NCBI RefSeq assembly: GCF_007744075.1 | Contig: NZ_CP036266.1 | Location: 124,001-188,000, forward strand | Source: Gimesia chilikensis | GTDB taxonomy: Bacteria; Planctomycetota; Planctomycetia; Planctomycetales; Planctomycetaceae | Length of the DNA stretch: 64,000 bases | Reading direction: 5' to 3' | Shown here: positions 45,822 through 57,167 of the stretch, in pieces | How the letters are laid out: every line of letters starts with the position of its first letter | How positions within the stretch are numbered: position 1 is the stretch's first letter | Program-made: the position numbers and the translations under genes | The notes under the pieces: model-generated | What the model was told of the DNA's origin: nothing | The model's database searches: none | Seen by the model: only the letters and a program-made list of their open reading frames with translations

Positions 45822-45973
45822 GGGGTAGGGGTAGCCCTGTGTGGCTACCCGCAGAGCGAGTCTGTCTGCGTTTTGTAATTCGGATGGTTGAGAAAGCTGC
45901 CTTCGTGTCCATATGCCAGACAAACCTCGCCAGGCGGGCGGACACACAGGTACCGCCCCTACGTCTGATCTCG
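45822..45973 (-). mobile_element. MITE-like element, copy 1
   Basis: About 140 bp whose reverse complement aligns almost throughout with 59203-59360. Ends read CGTAGGGGCGGTACCTGTGTG and CGTAGGGGTAGCCCTGTGTG from each side (the second C is G in this copy), an imperfect terminal inverted repeat of about 20 bp. The left end forms a perfect hairpin GGGTAGCC-ctgtgt-GGCTACCC, the right end GGGCGG/CCGCCC. No transposase is encoded. Confidence 0.75.
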
Positions 45974-45998
45974 TAACACAATAAATAAAGAGATCGAA

Positions 45999-47498
45999 TT
46001 ACGGTTCCACCCGCACATGCAGCCGTGTCTCTGCTTTCACGCCATCCTCGCGGCTGCGTTCGACCTTCACCAGGTAATCGCCGGGTTTCTGATAAGTGTG
46101 TTTTGTGATCGCGTAACCATCTTCATTCAGCGGGTTCACATTACCGTCTGATTTGACCCGGACTTCAGGTGTGCCATCACCGAAGTCCCAGACCTCTTCG
46201 CCGAATGTATTGTTGAATGACCGGACCTTGAAGGTGATCGGTTCGCCTACTCTGTTCTTGAGCGAAGGCCAGTAGCTCGCATGAATCCGGGGCACGTAAT
46301 GTTCTTTGTCTTTAGGATCCAGGACCATGACTTCCGCGAAATCATAATCGACGTTCCCCGCTTTGTCGGTGATCTTAAGCGTTTCACAATAGATGCCGGG
46401 AGAGTCATATTTGCGTTCGATCGCCGGGCCCCGTGTGGTCGTGCCGTCACTGAAGATCCATTCGTAATCAACGATGCTGGAATTAACACTGTAGGACTGT
46501 AATCCGCTCAGCATGACCGTGTCACCCGGCAGGACAATATGTTTGCGACGCGTATTTGCGACCAGTTTGGGATGGTACTGATTGCGGTAAGCTTCCCAGA
46601 TGAAAGCGTAGCCTGCCTGGGTGCCCCACTTGCCCGAGGGTTGGCGGCTTTTAATTTCAAAGTGCAGATGCGACCAGCCGCCGCTGGCCCCTTTCTTTCC
46701 GAGGATACCGATCTCTTCGCCCTGTTTGATCAGTCGTCCCGGGCGGATGCGATCGTTGATTTGGTGCAGGTGGCTGTAACGGTAATACCAGCCCCGGGCA
46801 TCCAGCAGATAGACGACGTCATACCGCTCCGCGACGGGTGTGTCTTTTTCATGACCGTTCAGCACGTCCGTTCCGGAAGAGACGACGATCGCATCGGTGG
46901 CCGCGATGACCCGCGTCAGTTTTTCGGCACCGCCGATATCCAGACCGCTGTGATAGTAAATCTTCGGCAGGATCTCATGTCCGCCGTCTACCGGTTCATT
47001 GTCGTACCAGGTGCGCGTGGCGAACCAGCGTTGATCGACGGGATAAATAAATGAACCTGGTTTGAGCAGCGGCGAACCATTCGGCCACAGGCGGAGCCGG
47101 GCATCCTTGTCGAGACCCCAGAATGACGGCGTGCCGTTGGAGTTGTAGCCACTGGTGATGGAACAGTCGATCTGCACTTTACCGATTGTCTGCGGCAAAT
47201 TATACATGCCCGATTCCAGTTCGATGGTATCGCCGTCCACTTCCACGGTGACGATCGCACTGCGCACTGCGTTGCGGATCGGATCGCGAGTCTCCTTGAG
47301 GTCACAGAGTTTGACTTTGACCTGTTCCCCATTGCTGAGCGTGACCGTCGTCGTTTCACCCACATTCAGATCAACAACCCGCACGATCGGATCCAGGGCC
47401 GGTTTCTCTTCTGCAGCGTATATCGAGTGTCCTGACAGAGAGCTGCCGATAAGGATAAACAGAACGCAGAGCAGAGTACGGGGGGACAGATTCAGCAT
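45999..47498 (-). CDS. M23 metallopeptidase with two PKD-like domains
   Basis: 499 residues with a signal peptide (TLLCVLFILIGSSLSGHSIYA). An N-terminal beta domain (about 30-140) precedes the LytM/M23 peptidase. The zinc ligands are His and Asp in YYHSGLDIGG, and HxH in SHLHFEIKSR. Two Ig-like PKD domains follow (YEWIFSDGTTTRGP; VWDFGDGTPEVRV). M23 enzymes cut peptidoglycan cross-links in the periplasm, and PKD domains help attach to cell wall or polysaccharide. This is of interest in a phylum once believed to lack peptidoglycan. Confidence 0.92.
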   Translation of the reverse strand: MLNLSPRTLLCVLFILIGSSLSGHSIYAAEEKPALDPIVRVVDLNVGETTTVTLSNGEQVKVKLCDLKETRDPIRNAVRSAIVTVEVDGDTIELESGMYNLPQTIGKVQIDCSITSGYNSNGTPSFWGLDKDARLRLWPNGSPLLKPGSFIYPVDQRWFATRTWYDNEPVDGGHEILPKIYYHSGLDIGGAEKLTRVIAATDAIVVSSGTDVLNGHEKDTPVAERYDVVYLLDARGWYYRYSHLHQINDRIRPGRLIKQGEEIGILGKKGASGGWSHLHFEIKSRQPSGKWGTQAGYAFIWEAYRNQYHPKLVANTRRKHIVLPGDTVMLSGLQSYSVNSSIVDYEWIFSDGTTTRGPAIERKYDSPGIYCETLKITDKAGNVDYDFAEVMVLDPKDKEHYVPRIHASYWPSLKNRVGEPITFKVRSFNNTFGEEVWDFGDGTPEVRVKSDGNVNPLNEDGYAITKHTYQKPGDYLVKVERSREDGVKAETRLHVRVEP

Positions 47499-47521
47499 GG
47501 CGGGAGTCTCTCGTTATGGGG

Positions 47522-48310
47522 TCAACTTTCGGAGGAGGAACGCTGCTGGTCGGCGATCAGGCCGGCGATGAAACCAGCTTTGAAGCCTGCATTGATATTA
47601 ACCACGGTCACATTCGCGGCACAACTGTTGAGCATGCCCAGCAGCGCCGTCAGGCCGCCCAGGCTCGCGCCGTAACCGACGCTCGTCGGCACCGCGATCA
47701 CCGGGCAGGAGACCCAGCCACCGACCACTGAGGGGAGTGCCCCTTCCATGCCGGCAGCCACGATGATGGCCGAAACGTTCTGAATGCGGGGCAACTGTTC
47801 GATCAGGCGATGCGGTCCTGCGACGCCCACATCCACGATCAGGTCGGGCTCGTAGCCCATCCAGATCAGCGTTTCCATCGCCTCTTCCGCGACCGGACGA
47901 TCGCTGGTGCCTGCGGTCAGAACCGTGATTTTGCCCTTGGTCAACTCTTCGTCGAAAGCAGCATCTTTTTCCGGGATGCGAATGGTCCGCGCCACCTGGT
48001 TGTAGATCGCCTGGGGAAACTGCTTGAGTACGGTCTCAGCCTGCTCTTCGGAAATCCGTGTGCCCAGGCAGCGCTGTTTTGATTCGAGCAGCAGCGTGAA
48101 GATTTCGACCAGCGCGGTGGACGTCTTGCCTTCACAGTAGATGACTTCGGGATAACCGCAGCGGGAACTGCGATCAAGGTCGATGTTCGCAGAAGAGAGC
48201 ATTCCCGATTTGTGATGTCCCTGGCTCTCCGCCTGCTCGACCGCCTGTTCCACAGAGAGCGTTCCCTGTTTTACCAGTTCAAACAGTTGAGAAAGTTGAT
48301 CATCCGCCAT
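47522..48310 (-). CDS. larB: Nickel-pincer cofactor biosynthesis protein LarB
   Basis: 262 residues, no signal. LarB carboxylates and hydrolyses nicotinic acid adenine dinucleotide, the first step of the nickel-pincer cofactor of lactate racemase (LarA). The N-terminal part contains RCGYPEVIYCEGKTSTALVE. The C-terminal AIR-carboxylase-like domain contains ITVLTAGTSDRPVAEEAMET, IIVAAGMEGALPSVVGG and NINAGFKAGFIAGLI. larC, larE and larA are not in the window, so partners must lie elsewhere or the enzyme serves another LarA-like protein. Confidence 0.95.
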   Translation of the reverse strand: MADDQLSQLFELVKQGTLSVEQAVEQAESQGHHKSGMLSSANIDLDRSSRCGYPEVIYCEGKTSTALVEIFTLLLESKQRCLGTRISEEQAETVLKQFPQAIYNQVARTIRIPEKDAAFDEELTKGKITVLTAGTSDRPVAEEAMETLIWMGYEPDLIVDVGVAGPHRLIEQLPRIQNVSAIIVAAGMEGALPSVVGGWVSCPVIAVPTSVGYGASLGGLTALLGMLNSCAANVTVVNINAGFKAGFIAGLIADQQRSSSES

Positions 48311-48444
48311 CAGAGTGCCTCTATTTCCAGTGAAAAAAGTCAGTGTATAAAGAAAGAGCAGGATGGCCGAAAGCGACCATCCTGCAAAATTGGTTTTGTG
48401 CCGCAGGGCACATTATAGATAACGGGGACCGAAGTCCGCGAGTC

Positions 48445-50409
<1,965 letters not shown>

Positions 50410-50799
50410 TCCCCTTTGCTTTATTTGGCGAGCGAAATAAGAACCGAAAAATGCTAATCAACGACCTGAATTTTCAGGAGCGTAGATTCGATTCTCTCCC
50501 TGTGTCTTGAAGTCGAATTATTAAACAATGCTAAGTTAGCGATTTTAGGGTGCTGTTTTTTTGAAGTCAACAAACGGCCAATCGCTTCCTCTCAGAACGG
50601 AATTATGAAAGGTAACCACTTATCTAAGCGTCAAAACAGGGAAAATCAAGCAGAACGGGGTACGGAAGTCACTTTAAATCACCGGAAAGTAACGCAGATT
50701 CCCGAATTCTTCCCGAATCGGTCCCTTTTGACGCAGAACCGACCACTGGCGACTATTTGAACACCTTCCCAGAGGCCGGGAGCGGGAAATACAGCCGGA
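50410..50799. other. 390-base gap upstream of acs
   Basis: No gene is supported. The acs-proximal half is AT-rich and probably carries its promoter. A weak imperfect hairpin (CCGAATTCTTCCCGAATCGG) lies near 50700. Nothing else is recognised. Confidence 0.5.
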
Positions 50800-51531
50800 T
50801 CAGCTTGCCTGCGACTCCATCAGGGCCCGTGCCTTCTGATAAGCGGCTTTCATTTCAGGCGAATCCTGTGTGTGTTCACCTCGAAAGACCATCAACAGAC
50901 CGAGCCGCGGATGATCGCTGACATTGGGATCGCTGAAATGAATGGTCTGACAGTGATGGATCAGCACATCCCCGGCTTTCAGCAGTGCCGGCGTTGCTAT
51001 TGCGGCATCAACGTCTTCCGCCAGACCGAACGAATTCCCTTTGACGCCTGATGGCGTATGTACCTGCAGTCCTGCCTGATGCGAGCCACCCACGTATTGT
51101 ACCGGTCCGTTTTCCGGCGTGACCTCATCCAGGGCCACCCACACCGTAAGCACGTCCGGCGGTTCCTGGCAGAAGTAGGCATTGTCCTGATGCGGCGGTA
51201 CACCCGAGCCGACTTTCGCCGGTTTGTTAAACGTCTCAACTCCCATACAGAGGGGCGTGCCGTTGACCAGGGCAGCGATCAGGGGCTGCAGTTGTGCTGC
51301 CTGCGGAAGTTCCGCGAAGAACGGATCGTGGATCTGCATCCGCCAGCAGTTGCGAATCGCGGTCCCGTCCGCTTCAAAGACCACATCGTTCTCAGGCACT
51401 CCGGGAACGACTTCCCGATTGTAGCGATCAACCGCAGCACGGATCCGGGCCAGCTGTTCGGCAGAATAGAATTCGGGAATGTGCACAAATCCCTGTTCCC
51501 GGTATTCCTGAACGATGGCGTCTTCAGTCAT
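50800..51531 (-). CDS. Phytanoyl-CoA dioxygenase (PhyH) family protein
   Basis: 243 residues, cytoplasmic. Double-stranded beta-helix Fe(II)/2-oxoglutarate oxygenase. The iron ligands are His and Asp in PPHQDNAYFCQ and the distal His in HHCQTIHFSDPN, with the 2-oxoglutarate-binding Arg in SDHPRLGLLMVF. The substrate is unknown; planctomycetes carry many members. It lies at the end of a run with ftsQ-like and ddl genes on the same strand, but the 200-base gap argues against one operon. Confidence 0.92.
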   Translation of the reverse strand: MTEDAIVQEYREQGFVHIPEFYSAEQLARIRAAVDRYNREVVPGVPENDVVFEADGTAIRNCWRMQIHDPFFAELPQAAQLQPLIAALVNGTPLCMGVETFNKPAKVGSGVPPHQDNAYFCQEPPDVLTVWVALDEVTPENGPVQYVGGSHQAGLQVHTPSGVKGNSFGLAEDVDAAIATPALLKAGDVLIHHCQTIHFSDPNVSDHPRLGLLMVFRGEHTQDSPEMKAAYQKARALMESQAS

Positions 51532-51733
51532 GGCTTTCTCCTCATAGGCAGCCTGGTCAAAATCAGCGCGCTTGCAAGATGCAGATCCCTTTCAATCTAA
51601 TGAGTTGAAATCGGTTTTCCACGATTTTTTCTCAGATTCTGCAAGATGCCCTGAAACCGGTACCGGGATGCCGATACAGGAATCGCTTGTGTCGGAACAT
51701 CAGAGAGGATCAGGCACTGCAGCCAGCTGAGAG

Positions 51734-52729
51734 TCAGCGGCGCATCAAAGTTTGGCGGTGACTCTGCTGGCGAAGCGGGCGGCGGGAAATTTCCTGCCAG
51801 TGGCGAATGTCAATTTCATACGGACCGTGTGGCCGATCGAAGCCGCCGTAATCCCGATGGTATTTTTCCAGCTTGCCGATCTTTTGATCGACGCGGAGCT
51901 CTCCCCGCCGCTGGCTCTTGGGAGACCGGCCCCAGACAATCTCTGAACCGCCTGCGGTGATCAGCCGGAAGATCAGATCGTCCAGCGAAATGGCTTCGCT
52001 CAGGCGGGGAGGCGCGGCGATTGCAACGATCTCCAGTTCCTTCCAGTGCGGCGAGAGTGCTTCGGCCAGCTGGGCAGCACCGGTGACGGTGACATCGCCC
52101 CAGGCATTTCCGGGAGGTCCGGCGGGAACCGATTCAATGCCGGTAATCACCGGGTAGCGACGGGCATCGGAGACCGAAAAGTCTTCCGGAGGCAGCAGGA
52201 CGCCCGCGTTGTCGACGGGTAACAGTCGCTGTTTGAATTCCACCATCGCCGCCGGCTTACGGAACTGCAGCTCGACTTCAACCGTGCTCGTCTTGCGAAC
52301 CGAGACCACTTTTTCTACCCAGGGATGTTTCTGGAATGCTTCTGCGACCTTGATGACCAGATCCCGATCGAGCAGCGAGACCTTCTCAGGCAGCTGATTG
52401 CGCTTGATTACCTGGTCGACCAGATCAATGGGGACGTAGTGGGGCGGGGCGGGAATCAGCGACAGACTGCGGGTTTCAATCTGGTACTGTTCCTGTTCTG
52501 CCAGATCAGGGAGCTGATCCTTGAGCTTCTGCGAAAAGAACCAGACGGTAATTCCCACCGCCAGAATCAATAGCACCTTGGGACGAAACAGCAGGCGGAC
52601 CAGTCGCGCGGGGCTCAGTGCAGACCGTTCTTCGTCCAGCACGTCCTCTTCTTCTTCGATCTCTGCGATCTGTTTTTTAGCCGGGACTTTTTTCTTCGTC
52701 GGCTTCTTTTTAGATGCTTTGCGACTCAT
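51734..52729 (-). CDS. ftsQ: FtsQ/DivIB-like cell division protein
   Basis: 331 residues: a Lys-rich cytoplasmic tail, one membrane helix at about 50-66 (VLLILAVGITVWFFSQKL), then an exported region. VKVAEAFQKHPWVEKVVSVRK, VELQFRKPAAMVEFKQR and LLPVDNAGVLLPP are characteristic of the FtsQ beta domain. A POTRA-like stretch is expected before it. In most bacteria FtsQ joins FtsL/FtsB in the divisome. The gene lies 157 bases after ddl, the classical ddl-ftsQ order, yet ftsA and ftsZ do not follow. Planctomycetes lack FtsZ, so its partners are unknown. Assignment is from sequence features and gene order. Confidence 0.75.
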   Translation of the reverse strand: MSRKASKKKPTKKKVPAKKQIAEIEEEEDVLDEERSALSPARLVRLLFRPKVLLILAVGITVWFFSQKLKDQLPDLAEQEQYQIETRSLSLIPAPPHYVPIDLVDQVIKRNQLPEKVSLLDRDLVIKVAEAFQKHPWVEKVVSVRKTSTVEVELQFRKPAAMVEFKQRLLPVDNAGVLLPPEDFSVSDARRYPVITGIESVPAGPPGNAWGDVTVTGAAQLAEALSPHWKELEIVAIAAPPRLSEAISLDDLIFRLITAGGSEIVWGRSPKSQRRGELRVDQKIGKLEKYHRDYGGFDRPHGPYEIDIRHWQEISRRPLRQQSHRQTLMRR

Positions 52730-52886
52730 GGGCTCTGATTGATGTGTTCCATTCTGGTGCGCGCGACGCAGCCTCAGCGCACCGTCCCCTGCATTAACAT
52801 TATCGCAATCTCAAGCAGCGCGAGTTGTGGCACACCACAGAAAAGTCCAAATTCCCGCTGGGCACAGGCCGTCTGGGTAAACTTTA

Positions 52887-53849
52887 TCAGTTTTGCGGGC
52901 GGGTGGTGACTTTCGCCAGGCGGCTGAGCAGGACCCGTTCGCACAATTCGCCAAAGTCGAGACCCGCCTGAGCGGCTGCTTTGGGGACCAGCGAATGGTC
53001 GGTGAAGCCGGGAATGGTATTCACTTCCAGTACCCAGGGCTGCTGAAAGCGATCCAGCAGGATATCGACCCGGACGATGCCGCTCGTTCCCAGTGCCTGG
53101 CAGGCACTGACGCCCGTTTTAATGATCGACTGAATCACGTTCGTGGGCTGCTGGAATTCGAAGTGATACTGAGTCGAATCTTCCAGGTACTTGGCTTCGT
53201 AGTCGAAGAACTCGTGCGGCGTTTCGATCTGAATCAAAGGCAGCACGTCGTCGTCGACGAGGCTGACGGTCCATTCCGTACCCGCGATCGCCGACTCCAG
53301 AATGCCGAAGGAGTCATAATGAAAACAACGGGCCAGCGCCTGCGGCAGTTCTTCGGGCGATTTGACAATCGTCACCCCGAGGCTGGAGCCCTGGGCGTCC
53401 GGCTTGACCACCAGTGGATAACCCATGCTGCGGGCATGCTGTTCGATGCGCTGGGCATCGTCTGATTCGTGAATCAATACGTAGGAAGGCGTGCTCACAT
53501 TCTGCTGAATGAAACGTTCCTTGGAGGCCGACTTGCTGAAGGCCAGCTTGGAAGTGGGCGCATCGCAACCGGAGTACGGAACACCTAAGCGTTCGAGTGT
53601 GGCCTGGATGGTGCCGTCTTCGCCATAAGTTCCGTGCAATGCCAGGAACACGACGTCGCAGGTTGACCAGTCATACGTTTCCAGATCGACCAGGGAAGGA
53701 TCGACCGTCACCACCTGATGTCCTCGCGCAGTCAACGCGCGCGACACGCTCTCGCCACTCTTCAGGCTGATGTCACTTTCGGCAGATTCCCCGCCGGCAA
53801 GTACCACAATGTTTAAAGGGGTCGAGGGTTGTGCTGGTGAATGGCTCAT
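52887..53849 (-). CDS. ddl: D-alanine--D-alanine ligase
   Basis: 320 residues, ATP-grasp fold, cytoplasmic. It makes the D-Ala-D-Ala terminus of the peptidoglycan stem peptide. Motifs are LAGGESAESDISLKSGESV, FLALHGTYGEDGTIQATLE, VVKPDAQGSSLGVTIVKS, and the C-terminal metal-binding IVRVDILLDRFQQPWVLEVN with IPGFTDHSLVPKAAAQ. Presence supports peptidoglycan synthesis in this organism. The neighbouring ftsQ-like gene completes the relic of a dcw-type cluster. Confidence 0.97.
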   Translation of the reverse strand: MSHSPAQPSTPLNIVVLAGGESAESDISLKSGESVSRALTARGHQVVTVDPSLVDLETYDWSTCDVVFLALHGTYGEDGTIQATLERLGVPYSGCDAPTSKLAFSKSASKERFIQQNVSTPSYVLIHESDDAQRIEQHARSMGYPLVVKPDAQGSSLGVTIVKSPEELPQALARCFHYDSFGILESAIAGTEWTVSLVDDDVLPLIQIETPHEFFDYEAKYLEDSTQYHFEFQQPTNVIQSIIKTGVSACQALGTSGIVRVDILLDRFQQPWVLEVNTIPGFTDHSLVPKAAAQAGLDFGELCERVLLSRLAKVTTRPQN

Positions 53850-54019
53850 CGGGTCGCCTCCTTGCTTCCGGCCACAATATCGCTTGGATTTTCAACGTTG
53901 AAATTCTGAGATCTTCAAAGATTCGCGGGATTCTAGCAGTTGGTCACCAATCTGCAAATGGTGATCTTCTAATAATAGTGAATGTTAAATCAGGCAAAGA
54001 AGGTGTGCTGGGGTGTGGT

Positions 54020-56233
54020 TTATTGCAGTAACCGAAAGGTCTTGCGCAGACCGCGATAAGCCTTTTTTCCCAGGGATTCCGGGGCAACCACGATTTTGGC
54101 CTGTCCGGAAGCGTGAATCACGGGTTGTTCGTTTGTCACATCCAGTTTGACCCGCACCAGGTAGGAAGTGCTGCTGAGCCGCCGCTTGCCCTCGGCATCG
54201 ACTTCAGTAATCACCTCTTCCCGATGAATCAGGTTGGGGTGCAGATCTTCGAGATCGATCTCCGCGATGTCGTCGATCGTGCCTGTAATGACCTGATCCG
54301 GATATTCGTCGAGCAGAATCCGCACGGTCTGTCCGGCCTGTACATACTCGACGTCCTCCTGATCCACAATCAGGCTGGCCTCTAGCGCGCGGGGATTTCC
54401 CAGCGAACAGAGCCAGGTCCCCCGCTTTAGAAAGCAGTGCTGGTTATCCGCATCAAAGGGAGAGCCGACCCAGTCGGGCAGCTCCGCTGTATCGGCAGGT
54501 GCGGGTGTACGCGGAGCGGGAATCAAAGTTCCTTCCACGGGGGCAGTCAGGGTGAGCCGGCGTTGATCGGTGAGCCGTTGTGCGAGCTGGTCCTTGAGAT
54601 CGGTCAGCTGCTCCTCGGCGGTGGGCAGTTCGCGGGCGGCATCGGGATCGTCGACCTGGCGCGTCTTGAGCGTGGTGATGCGAATCTGCTGTTCGCTGAT
54701 CTGTCCTTTGAGCTTGAGAATTTCCAGATCGATCTGATCGTTCTGCAGGCGGGCAATGAGAGCCCCCGGTTCGACAATTGTTTGCGGCCTGGCGATGGAG
54801 GCGACAAACCCCGGGGACGTGACATAGACGTGCTTCGCGTCCTGCAGTTCAATCAACGCCGGGGCGGAGATGCGGTGCGGGAAGGGAATCAGCAGCAGCC
54901 CCATCAGGATCAGAATGACCAGTGCCGCACGCCGGACAAAGCGACCGCCGTCGATGCGGCCTGCGTTCGCGTAAGTCTGAATTTCCTTGATTCCGGATTT
55001 GACGGGCACGATCAGCATTCCCAAAAAGACAAAGGTTCCCAGGACCTGCGCGATGATTTCCAGGCCGTAGGGTTCCAGTACATAATAACAGACGGTCACA
55101 ATCAGAAACACAACCAGCCAACGGTAAATCGCCGAGGCGACGCCGTAGGCAAACAGAAAACGCCGCAGCCGTCGCGGTTCGCGGAGCAGGGTGTCTGCCT
55201 TGTGTCCGAAGAAAAAATGATGCACGCGGTTGGAAACAATGGTCTGGGCCCGCTGCCTGAGGTTCGGCACTTCGACCAGGTCCAGCAGGATGTAGTAGCC
55301 ATCGTAGCGGAGCAGCGGATTGCCGTTGAGCAGCAGTGTACTCACCGAACAGACGAAGACAATATTCAGACAGAGCGAATGAAACAGGCCGGGATACGTA
55401 AACCACCAGAGAAACACGCAGAGCGATGAGATGACCAGTTCTACGAGGATGCCCGCCGCGCTCACGATGATCCGGTGCCACTTCTGCGGCATCGTCCACG
55501 CATCGCTGACGTTGACGTACAGGCAGGGGATGAAGGCCAGCAGCATGACACCCATTTCGCGACATTCCCCGCCAAAGTGTCGGCAGGCGAGCGCGTGACC
55601 CAGCTCGTGCAGGATCTTGACCAGCGCCAGACTGACGCCGAGCAGAACCAGGTTCTTCGCTTCAAAAAAGGTGGTGAACTCGGGCAGTTGGGCGACAACA
55701 GCGTCGAAGTGTGTGAAGACGAGTGTCACGGCTGAGAGCAACAGCAGCAGCGTCGCCAGCAGAAACCAGGGAGTAAAACAGAGTGCCGCGACCGGCTGCA
55801 GCCAGGTCAGCAGTCGATGAGGGTCAACGCCCCGGAAGCGAATGGCCAGCGGATTCATCCAGCGGGCCCGCCGAGCCGCCTGCTGTTTCTGTGTCTGACG
55901 TTCCAGCAGGATTTCACCCTGCCCGAGGGCATCAGCCAGAATCAGACCCGCTTCGTGCAGTCGCGATAAGAAGCCCTGCAGGTGTGAGGCTTCCAGTTTC
56001 TGAGGCAGGAACTTTTTTTCGTACTGCCTGCGGATGCTTTCGAACGAGGCTACGCCATCCAGCTGTTTGAGGATGAAGTATTCCTCGTCCCTCAGCTGAT
56101 AGTACTGGAGCGAAAACGGATCCTTGATGCCCCAGTACGTCTTGCCGCCAAACTGGAGCGGCTGCACCTGCAGGTCGGCCCGCATCCGCAGGTGCAGGGG
56201 CTGGTTCGAATAGTTCTGGGCACCGATAGACAT
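54020..56233 (-). CDS. Site-2 protease (M50) membrane protein fused to HlyD-like adaptor
   Basis: 737 residues. A PqqD-like N-terminal module (about 25-105: YWGIKDPFSLQYYQLRDEEY) leads to a multi-helix membrane domain. It contains the zinc motif HELGH (209-213) and the second motif NGNPLLRYDGYYILLD. These are the ligands of site-2-type zinc peptidases, a family that also includes YydH-like exporters. From about 460 on, a coiled coil (LKGQISEQQIRITTLKTRQ) and barrel (VRILLDEYPDQVITGTIDDI) resemble an HlyD periplasmic adaptor. It probably cleaves and hands on a substrate. The upstream gene, 31 bases away, encodes a separate HlyD-type protein. Confidence 0.88.
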   Translation of the reverse strand: MSIGAQNYSNQPLHLRMRADLQVQPLQFGGKTYWGIKDPFSLQYYQLRDEEYFILKQLDGVASFESIRRQYEKKFLPQKLEASHLQGFLSRLHEAGLILADALGQGEILLERQTQKQQAARRARWMNPLAIRFRGVDPHRLLTWLQPVAALCFTPWFLLATLLLLLSAVTLVFTHFDAVVAQLPEFTTFFEAKNLVLLGVSLALVKILHELGHALACRHFGGECREMGVMLLAFIPCLYVNVSDAWTMPQKWHRIIVSAAGILVELVISSLCVFLWWFTYPGLFHSLCLNIVFVCSVSTLLLNGNPLLRYDGYYILLDLVEVPNLRQRAQTIVSNRVHHFFFGHKADTLLREPRRLRRFLFAYGVASAIYRWLVVFLIVTVCYYVLEPYGLEIIAQVLGTFVFLGMLIVPVKSGIKEIQTYANAGRIDGGRFVRRAALVILILMGLLLIPFPHRISAPALIELQDAKHVYVTSPGFVASIARPQTIVEPGALIARLQNDQIDLEILKLKGQISEQQIRITTLKTRQVDDPDAARELPTAEEQLTDLKDQLAQRLTDQRRLTLTAPVEGTLIPAPRTPAPADTAELPDWVGSPFDADNQHCFLKRGTWLCSLGNPRALEASLIVDQEDVEYVQAGQTVRILLDEYPDQVITGTIDDIAEIDLEDLHPNLIHREEVITEVDAEGKRRLSSTSYLVRVKLDVTNEQPVIHASGQAKIVVAPESLGKKAYRGLRKTFRLLQ

Positions 56234-56264
56234 GAGGGAGGACCGCCTTCTCAGTCGCGGAAGT

Positions 56265-57167
56265 TTATTGAATGATCAGCGAGGCACGCATGCCCGGTTT
56301 CAGTTTGAGGTCCGGGTTTTCAATGTCGGCCCAGACACGGGTCTGGTTATTGACCGCATTGATCTCGGGACTGACGAAGGAAATTTTGCCCTGGAACTTC
56401 TGCTCCTGCTTCGTGCCCGGGTTGACCAGCAGTACCACGGGACGGTCTTTCAGATCCCGTTCCTGCAGCAGTGACAAGTTGATCAATCCTTCTGCCCGCA
56501 GACGATCGAGCTTCAGCAACCGCATCACGGTTTCACCTGGACGCACCCATTCCCCGGTCCGGGTCATGATCTGCACGACCATCCCGTCAATCGGCGAGAC
56601 CACTTTCCGCTTTTCCACAGCCAAAGCTGCGATCTCTTCCGCGTTCCGTTTCAGTTTCGCTTCCAGTTGCGCGGTCTTCGCTTCTTCGGTTGCCTGTTCG
56701 ATTTCCAGCTCTGCTTTCTCTGCGGTCAACTGCAGACGATCCAGTTCGGTTTTCGAGATGCTCTTCGGATACTTCTGGATCGAATCTTTCGCCCGCTGCA
56801 GTTCCGCGTTCGCCACTTCATGCGATTTACGGGCGAACCGAAGATCGACGTCGTTCTCCGCTTTGAGCTGCGCGGTTTCATATTCCAGTTGTGCCTGCTT
56901 GAGCAGCAGCCTGGCTTCAGAGTCTTCAATCTGGGCCAGCAGGGCGCCCCGTTCGATGGTCATGCCTTCCCGGACTCTGAGGTTGGTCAACTGCCCGACT
57001 TCCCGCGCGGGGACTTCGACCTGCTCGATGACGGTCACCAGCACCGAGTCGATGCGCAGCGGCGCGTCCGTTGATGCACGCTCATCCGCGGACAGGGCCA
57101 GCGGCGCGGCGATTTGCAGACCAGCCAGGGTGGTGAACAAACAGATTGAGGCACACAACCGGTTCAT
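56265..57167 (-). CDS. HlyD/AcrA-type periplasmic adaptor
   Basis: 300 residues from ATG 57167, where a signal peptide begins (ASICLFTTLAGLQIAAPLALS); the frame extends 5' to 57266 without a ribosome-binding site. The lipoyl half-motif (LTNLRVREGMTIERGALLAQ), a long coiled coil (ELDRLQLTAEKAELEIEQAT), the second half-motif (VSPIDGMVVQIMTRTGEWV) and a beta barrel at the end define an efflux/secretion adaptor. No ABC or RND transporter lies in the window. It precedes the M50-HlyD fusion with a 31-base gap, so both probably serve one export route. Confidence 0.9.
   Translation of the reverse strand: MNRLCASICLFTTLAGLQIAAPLALSADERASTDAPLRIDSVLVTVIEQVEVPAREVGQLTNLRVREGMTIERGALLAQIEDSEARLLLKQAQLEYETAQLKAENDVDLRFARKSHEVANAELQRAKDSIQKYPKSISKTELDRLQLTAEKAELEIEQATEEAKTAQLEAKLKRNAEEIAALAVEKRKVVSPIDGMVVQIMTRTGEWVRPGETVMRLLKLDRLRAEGLINLSLLQERDLKDRPVVLLVNPGTKQEQKFQGKISFVSPEINAVNNQTRVWADIENPDLKLKPGMRASLIIQ

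Larger units (their letters stand above)
45479..45998. other. 520-base gap filled with repeat-like sequence
   Basis: No gene is supported. It holds a perfect REP-like palindrome (45620-45640), a hairpin CCCGG/CCGGG near 45778-45795, and MITE-like copy 1 (45822-45973). Short ORFs here translate through the repeats and are not believed. Confidence 0.7.

Noticed and set aside
45754..45981. Short frames across the repeat island, and matching frames at 59053-59416
   Set aside because: Their shared peptide is only the translation of the MITE-like repeat; no gene structure.
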